From positions 6,386,001 through 6,450,000 of the forward strand of contig QCXZ01000053.1 of NCBI GenBank assembly GCA_025024175.1: a stretch of DNA of 64,000 nt. Reading direction: 5' to 3'. Source of the DNA: Rhyzopertha dominica. Its lineage: Eukaryota > Arthropoda > Insecta > Coleoptera > Bostrichidae. Made by a program: the position numbers and the translations under genes. Position 1 is the stretch's first letter. Every line of letters begins with the position of its first letter. The notes below the pieces were generated by a model. The model ran no database searches. It had not been told where the DNA came from and saw only the letters and a list, made by a program, of their open reading frames with translations. Below are positions 58,385 through 64,000 of the stretch, one piece after another.

Positions 58385-61190
58385 TTTTCATAAATACAGG
58401 GGTTCTATAAATGATTCATGCATCCAGGGCGCTTATGGAAATTATTGATTAAATCAATTTGCCGCCACTCAAGAAAGTTAACACAACAATTGCTTTGACC
58501 TATACTTATCATCTGTCGATTGTTGAATTATTTGATTTATTTTGATATGAGAAAACGCTAGGGGGTGTGTATTTGCAACATATTCTGTAGTGTTTTGTGG
58601 GATAATTAACTTTGTAGAAAGCTCACATTTCGGAGCTGTGGGGTGACACTGATCTGCAACCTTCACTACTATCGCCGTGCAAATTGTAGCTTGGTAGCGG
58701 TTACGAAAAGGCGGCACAGAGAATTCAGAAAGCCCGTGCTGCATGAACCATTTACAGAAGCCCTGTATATCTACCCGCAAAAATAATTTTGTCTCTGCAG
58801 ATATTTATATTCGAAGATGCCTTCCTCAATTGGTTTATTTTATTCGAAAGCATCATAAGATAATATGTTTTGGTCGGATCTGACATCCTACTATTATATG
58901 AGAGAAATATCCAAGATATCCAAGCAACATAATTTTCCATGTGTATTTAGATAGTTGTAACTCCCCGCCCAATGATGCACAGGTGCGTCCTTTTAAAGAG
59001 CTTCGAGTTTTACTCGGTAGAAAACTTTACGACGGTGGGTGGGAAACCCAAAATAAAGAAGAACTGTGACTAATAACAATAGATTCGAGATTTTAGCTCA
59101 CGAAAGGGTGACATTCAATATTATGATGAAGTACGTCACAATCTTCATTATTAGGAAAATGGCATCCAACGCTGACGCTATGTCCAAAAGCAGGCAATCT
59201 AAATAATATCAGGTTTCCTTCGAAAAAACAAAGCCCTACAATTCCCACCCATACATTTAATATGCCCTAGCGTTGAATAAAACATTCTCGTGGCCAATAG
59301 GGACTGTAAATTTTGGTCAAAGCGTAAGACTACTAACTCTTCACAAGGCTGCAAACGACAAAAGTTTATTTGCTCTTCGAAAGCAAAACATATCGATATT
59401 TTGGAAACTGTCAAACTGCAGCTAGTAACTCATAATTGTTTTACATTAGCAATCGTGGCTTTTTTATTTACTACGGCTCGTGAAACATTAAAAAATACAG
59501 CTTTTTGTATAAAAAAAAACTGATGTCCACGTCGCCGATGGACATTTTTTCTGTATGCACGTTGACAAGAAAATCTAATTAATTTCTACTGGTTGCAATA
59601 AAAAAAGTTACTAGATATCTACCAGATTTCAATGGCAACAGACTTGTTTGCTCCTAAAGGCACTTTTAACAAAGCAATAAAAATGTGAATATGGGGATGT
59701 GTACGTATCTAAATCAATTATTTGCAGTGCATATGTATTTAACAACAGTCGTATTCTAAATTGTTGCAATTTTTTTCAGCCACGTCTAGACTTCTGATAT
59801 TACTACTTTATACAGTTTATTTTTTAATTTTTACTCTTATTTGTGCAAAAACGACTAAGTGTGCTATTCGCGATTCGAATTTAAATTTGGCGGGTGTGAT
59901 CAGCTGATCGTTAGTGAGTCATATCGCCTTGACGGTGTGGTACACACGCGGATATTTTCGTCACAATTCAAACGAAATTGCAATGTATTTGAATTCCCGG
60001 TCACAGGTACTCTAAAATATGCACTTGCAAGGAAGGATTTGAAGGAAAATTACATTACGCCTGCCCTGATGTTTTGCAGGGTTTGTATATTAAATAGTGC
60101 CAATTAAAATTTACAATTACTGCTGCAATACCAAGAGCAAAACATCTTTGACCTGCTCTTTTTTTACTATCTTTTTGGAGGGAATTCTGTTATATTAGTA
60201 CGACTCGCGAAGTTAACTATAACTCATGAAAAGTAGAAGGTATTATTTCCAAAAGCGACATGACCAAAGACGCTCATTTAGAATAGTTGTTTAAAACGAA
60301 CACCAGGGTCCGTGTTGCTTAGCTGGAATCGCGAATATCACTAAACAGAAAAAAAATGTAACGGTGCAGTTTTCTAATGTCGTGTCCATACGAAAAAACA
60401 AAAGTTGATGTTGATAGGTAGAGGCCGAAACATCAGATTTTTTGCTGATACCAACACTTAGATCGTTATTATCCCCAATTTTAATGTTTTTTTTTAATAT
60501 CTAAAAACCTAGATTAGCTAGCTTAAATTCTTTTCAGTTTTAGAAGCAACACAGAAGTACAAAGTTTAACCCCATTTAATCCTTTTTCTATCTTTTAGTG
60601 TTTACGAGATACTAATGTATAGCCCGGAAATTTGACACTCCTTGTATGTACAGAAGTCTCGAAACAAATGAGACGACTCGGTAACACTAGTTGCGCAATG
60701 TAATTTTTTTTACATAATTTAGGAAATAGAAAAAATGTCAAAAACAAAAAATAAAACATGGTTTTGCCATTACGAAAATGATATTGACAGCTTACTTGGA
60801 AACCAATGATGTCTCAATAATTTTTTGAACATCAAATTTGACATTTTAAGAAACAAAATTGACCTGTCAGAAGACTACCTGAAAAACATAAAAAAGCACT
60901 TGTGAATATTTTGTTTTAAACTTCTACACCACGCTGTATCTAACTGAATGATTCATATTCAAGTTCATCAACCCCAGCCAAGACTGTAAACACAGATACA
61001 TCCTATCGACTTCTGGCCATTTCACCACGAAGAGCGATTAATGCAAATCACACCAGCCCGCCGTTTCCATTTGGTCGTTTACTCGTTATCCAGTCGAAAG
61101 AAAAAAATCGAACACAATTTATTTTTTCGGCCGCCCGCAGACTAACCCAGAAACGGGTGATACCGTTGGTACGAAACCGGGTTAGGCCAG
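58385..61190. other. Intergenic, no supported gene
   Basis: Short frames only. The small palindrome tgatcagctgatca-like block near 59897 and a GC-richer patch at 59870-60010 are the only features. No exon of either neighbour could be identified. Confidence 0.45.
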
Positions 61191-61194
61191 TACC

Positions 61195-61201
61195 TATAAA
61201 G
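61195..61201 (+). promoter_or_regulatory. TATA box of the carboxypeptidase-like gene
   Basis: tataaag 43 bp upstream of the chosen ATG, predicting a start near 61225 and a ~13 bp leader. Confidence 0.65.
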
Positions 61202-61237
61202 GCGCCAAGGATCAACCTTCATTACGCATTCAAAGCG

Positions 61238-61591
61238 ATGAAGAGCGTGTTACTGTGTCTCCTGCTGGTGATAACTCACGCCTCGGCAGCCCACGTACGT
61301 TCCAACGATGAGAAGCAAGAGGAGGAATACGTGATAGAGGAAATATCCGATGGCGTGCACCAGCAACAGGTTCCATCGGAGGAAGAAGATGACACGGCTG
61401 CTGCAGGTCTGGCGAGCTTGAGGATCGGAGCCAACGAATCTGAAGCGTTGGGGAGAGTTTTCTACAATGGGAGTCAGCTGTGGAAGGTGCCCTTGGAGAG
61501 CGGCAAGCAGCTGCGGATTCTTAGCGAACTTAAAAAGGCCAAAGGTTCGAGAAAACTTTTGACAAAACAAATTAACATTGATCGATTTTAA
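61238..61591 (+). CDS. Probable M14 metallocarboxypeptidase, first exon (signal peptide and propeptide)
   Basis: I start at the internal Met at 61238 and not at the upstream in-frame ATG (61157), because the TATA box lies between them and because MKSVLLCLLLVITHASA is a clean signal peptide. An acidic stretch follows (EKQEEEYVIEEISDG, EEEDD), then RVFYNGSQLWKVPLESGKQL and RILSELKKAKG, which fits the activation peptide of M14 carboxypeptidases (Y-x-G-x-Q-L-W, then L-x-x-L). The exon probably ends near 61543-61546 (AAAG before gttcga). The donor is weak, and reading on gives only 14 more codons to a stop. No catalytic exons (HxxE, RNPR-like) are visible up to 64000, so the gene continues beyond the window or is incomplete. 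Confidence 0.6.
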   Translation: MKSVLLCLLLVITHASAAHVRSNDEKQEEEYVIEEISDGVHQQQVPSEEEDDTAAAGLASLRIGANESEALGRVFYNGSQLWKVPLESGKQLRILSELKKAKGSRKLLTKQINIDRF

Positions 61592-61689
61592 TTAAACTAT
61601 AGAGGGTGAGTTTTTTTCATGTTCACTATGGGCATCTCAGTAACTAGCGCAGCTAGAGTAAATTTTACTTAGATAATAATTACAGTCTT

Positions 61690-62115
61690 ATGAAGACAGT
61701 TTTATGCAACTTCTTTTGGATAAATGTCGAAAAACTGCTCTTAATTTCATTATTATTAGTCGTACAAAAAGGTGCACAAGTTTGCCTTTCTAACATGCTT
61801 CTCGCATTGCTATTCGAAGTTCTATTGTACAATATGTCCTTTTATAAACCATATTCTTCCATGTTTCCCACAAAAAGAAACATAATACGGATAAATCTGG
61901 GGAACGAGATGGTCAAGCGAATGCGATTATTTGCAGCTGCTCCATCATGTTGAAACCACTGATGCATAGCACCTATTTCTAAATTTAATTAGGTAGTCCA
62001 ACATTTCCGCAAATTCGTTTTGAAGGAAATTAAGATAATTGGCACTGGTTAAATTTTCATCAAAAATGCATGGACCCACGATTGTAGAGCCAATTACGAG
62101 ACCAGTCGCATATGT
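61690..62115 (-). pseudogene. Mariner-like (D41D family) transposase remnant
   Basis: Minus-strand pieces: VIGSTIVGPCIFDENLTSAN then YLNFLQNEFAEMLDYL (62090-62000), WFQHDGAAANNRIRL (~61955-61915), and, after a loss, PSRSPDLSVLCFFLWETWKN then MVYKRTYCTIELRIAMREAC (61910-61795). This is the second half of the same transposase family as at 46067. The LD before FF is changed to LC, so the last catalytic Asp is lost. Frames are broken. Confidence 0.75.
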
Positions 62116-62125
62116 ATTGGACCAT

Positions 62126-62620
62126 GGGCGTACCGAAGGGCGGGCAAGGGGGGGGGGCAGCTGCTCCCCCGCTGGACCTGGATTTACAACTCTGGGACCT
62201 TCCAATTTCCTATACATTTAGCTGGTTAATTATGTGTGTACACCTAAAAATTGTTTCTACAAAAGTGTAAATATAGTAAAATTTATCGGCAACTCTATTT
62301 CACAATTTTCATCCAGAACTCATATTTGACCCAGATTACATTTTAACAATTAATACAAAAAAAAACTAAAAATCCATCCGAACTCACGTTTATGAAAGTC
62401 AATTTATTTAATATAAGTTTCAGGAATCCAGTAAAAGCATTATCAGCACGAATTAAAACCCGGTGTGTTGTTAAAAATGCAATTAAATGTATTTCAGTTT
62501 ATTTAAATGAAACTTAATTTGGTTAAAATATTAAGTAGTCGGTTAATTTTTGAGAGCAATGCACTGGCGATCTAAGAAGGCTGGCTTAACGCATAATGCT
62601 GAGGCATTTGTCATTCTGGG
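62126..62620 (+). repeat. Dispersed repeat family R1, copy B (most complete)
   Basis: Begins catgggcgtaccgaagggcg with a run of nine or more G and a cccccgctgg complement, then continues with the blocks shared with 27718-28390 and 1-200. A G-rich catgggcgtacc start is a frequent transposon end in animals. Copy A has the same end with the G run deleted. Confidence 0.8.
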
Positions 62621-62624
62621 CATT

Positions 62625-63498
62625 CAGTAAATACGTTAAGTGTTTTTCAAATTTAAAAAAAAAAGAAGAAACATGCAGTATTTTGTTCGGCTTTTTATTC
62701 ATACAACAACAGTTATAGAAATGAATAATAAGCTTTAATATTTTTTCATAACTGCAATGTATAAACATTTTAAAACAACAAATAAAAATCTTAACATTAA
62801 CATAACACAAAAATTTGTAGATATTTCTGGTCCAACGACGGTGACAACCAAAATTGCACACAAAATATTGTTCTATGGCTTTGGCATCATCCTTGCGACA
62901 AAGTATATAATATTCGATCGTATATCAGCTTTTCCTGATTTGAAAAATTTATTTTGTTTGCTTTTTTAATGAAGTTATCGATACTTTAGGCATCAAATCA
63001 TTTATAAGCGTCCCACTGGCCTGTCAAGTAACAATATTTCCTCAATTGTTCTCAGAGGCTTACTATGTGATTTAAAAAATGGTATAGCTGGTTTGTTTTT
63101 GAAAAAAAAAATTGATATATAATTTTAAAAAGAAAACAACCTTTTCAATAAAATTATGGCCAAATATAACTTCCATAGAAAAAAAGCAAGGTTGTTGTAA
63201 CTCTAAAACGACACATAGTGCTTTTATAAGTTATCTATTCTAATTTTTTATATAAATTAGCAGGGCAAAAAGATTCTGATTGCCTTTTTTTTACTTTTTA
63301 AGTTATTGATTATTTCCGTAGCGCCCGGGGTTTTTATATTATTGTATTATCGCGAAAACTTCGTCCCTCTAGCTTTGATACTAACTGAGTTACCTTATAA
63401 AAACATTGAAAATGAGACACCCTGTACATAAAAACAAATGACATCTTTTTGTCCCAATCATTATTGCCTACAACTAAAATCAGTAATAGCTACCTAAT
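62625..63498. other. Intergenic AT-rich, no supported gene
   Basis: No gene. gacaccctgtaca at 63417-63429 resembles the complement of the gggtgtc end motif of family R2. Confidence 0.5.
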
Positions 63499-63537
63499 TA
63501 AAATGCATGTCTATGCTGTGCTGTCTACACCTCAACT

Positions 63538-63586
63538 AACTGCAGATAGTACTATTTCGCTGTCATTACAGCTCATCAGTGCAGTT
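63538..63586 (-). ncRNA. Type I hammerhead ribozyme, unit 1
   Basis: Read on the minus strand: stem I AACTGCA (63586-63580); core CTGATGA (63579-63573); stem II GCTGT (63572-63568), loop AATG, ACAGC (63563-63559); core GAAA (63558-63555); stem III ATAG (63555-63552), loop TA, CTAT (63549-63546); cleavage nucleotide C (63545); stem I return TGCAGTT (63544-63538). Every invariant core base is present and all three stems are perfectly paired. Beyond an internal loop, 63595-63612 pairs with 63513-63530 with one mismatch, extending stem I by 18 bp. Confidence 0.93.
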
Positions 63587-63889
63587 TAGGTCTAGTGTAG
63601 ACAGCACGGCATAGAACTGGTTTTGCTTATATACCAAGGCAATGGTATGATGAAAGTAAGAATTTAGGATGGCAATTCCATCTGTCAGCATTACACTTAC
63701 ATGATGACAAAGCCACCTAGCTGCCTTAACGGGTACTACTTCCTAAAGGAAGTGACCTGTAGCCTGACAAATTGACATGCAACTGCATACTTCAATTTGA
63801 CAGCAGGCCCCCACGGCACTTTTTGCTGACGGGCAAGAACCAACATACATTAAAATGCATGTCTATGCTGTGCTGTCTACACCTCAACC

Positions 63890-63938
63890 AACTGCAGATA
63901 GTACTATTTCGCTGTCATTACAGCTCATCAGTGCAGTT
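63890..63938 (-). ncRNA. Type I hammerhead ribozyme, unit 2
   Basis: Identical in core and stems to unit 1, displaced by exactly 352 bp. Cleavage of a multimeric transcript at both sites would release a 352-nt monomer. Confidence 0.92.
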
Positions 63939-64000
63939 TAGGTCTAGTGTAGACAACACGGCATAGAACTGGTTTTGCTTATATACCAAAGCAATGGTAT

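Larger units (their letters stand above)
63499..64000 (-). repeat. 352 bp tandem repeat (retrozyme-like), two units, cut by window end
   Basis: taaaatgcatgtctatgctg begins at 63499 and again 352 bp later at 63851. The ~150 bp of the second unit present differ from the first at only a few positions. The unit has no coding capacity. Its minus strand contains a hammerhead ribozyme enclosed in a long inverted repeat. Size, tandem arrangement and ribozyme content match retrozymes, non-autonomous elements replicated through circular RNA. Confidence 0.88.

Overview
The window is a stretch of AT-rich nuclear DNA from an insect, most likely a beetle. The evidence is spliced genes with GT-AG introns, an insect-type RpL37A, a secreted chymotrypsin-like protease, insect families of mobile elements (mariner, hAT, CR1/jockey, Penelope, Crypton-like), and short TCAGG pentamer blocks, the telomere motif of several beetle lineages. 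The beetle assignment is an inference. Only about 6 kb is ordinary gene sequence. Most of the rest is dead or nested mobile DNA.

Host genes. RpL37A (31.8-32.4 kb, minus) is complete: three exons, 92 codons, with the ATG alone as the coding part of exon 1. A chymotrypsin-like serine protease (39.7-44.7 kb, plus) is complete: four exons, 266 residues, a TATA box and a polyA signal. A 428-residue arginine-rich secreted or membrane-tethered protein of unknown function (48.4-49.7 kb, plus) has two exons, a TATA box and a polyA signal. The last three exons of a coiled-coil protein resembling CEP162 lie at 55.5-57.5 kb (minus). The first exon of a probable M14 carboxypeptidase, with a TATA box, lies at 61.2-61.6 kb (plus).

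Mobile layer, left to right. Jockey and Ty3/gypsy remnants (1.7-3.2 kb). A hAT copy split by a Penelope-like element (PLE) flanked by inverted arms (3.2-5.2 kb). A pentamer microsatellite (6.35-6.52 kb). A 2.2 kb TIR transposon with a DDE transposase (6.6-8.8 kb). A Crypton-like tyrosine recombinase remnant (10.0-10.9 kb). A second PLE with a snap-back hairpin and a hammerhead core (12.6-13.3 kb). A complete but dead mariner (14.2-15.5 kb). Non-LTR remnants with a cleanly inserted 1,058 bp hAT (15.7-17.8 kb). A nearly full-length CR1-like element (18.1-21.8 kb). A fold-back element next to a twelve-copy 259-274 bp satellite (33.2-36.9 kb). Retroelement fragments in and after the protease gene. 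A PLE interrupted by a D41D mariner-like element (45.7-47.5 kb). A fourth PLE (50.0-51.0 kb).

The most striking signal is catalytic RNA. The right edge holds a 352 bp tandem repeat whose minus strand carries two intact type I hammerhead ribozyme motifs, and a decayed third copy at 45.6 kb shows a compensatory stem change. This has the architecture of a retrozyme. The PLEs carry related hammerhead-like motifs, so self-cleaving RNA is a recurring theme of the window.
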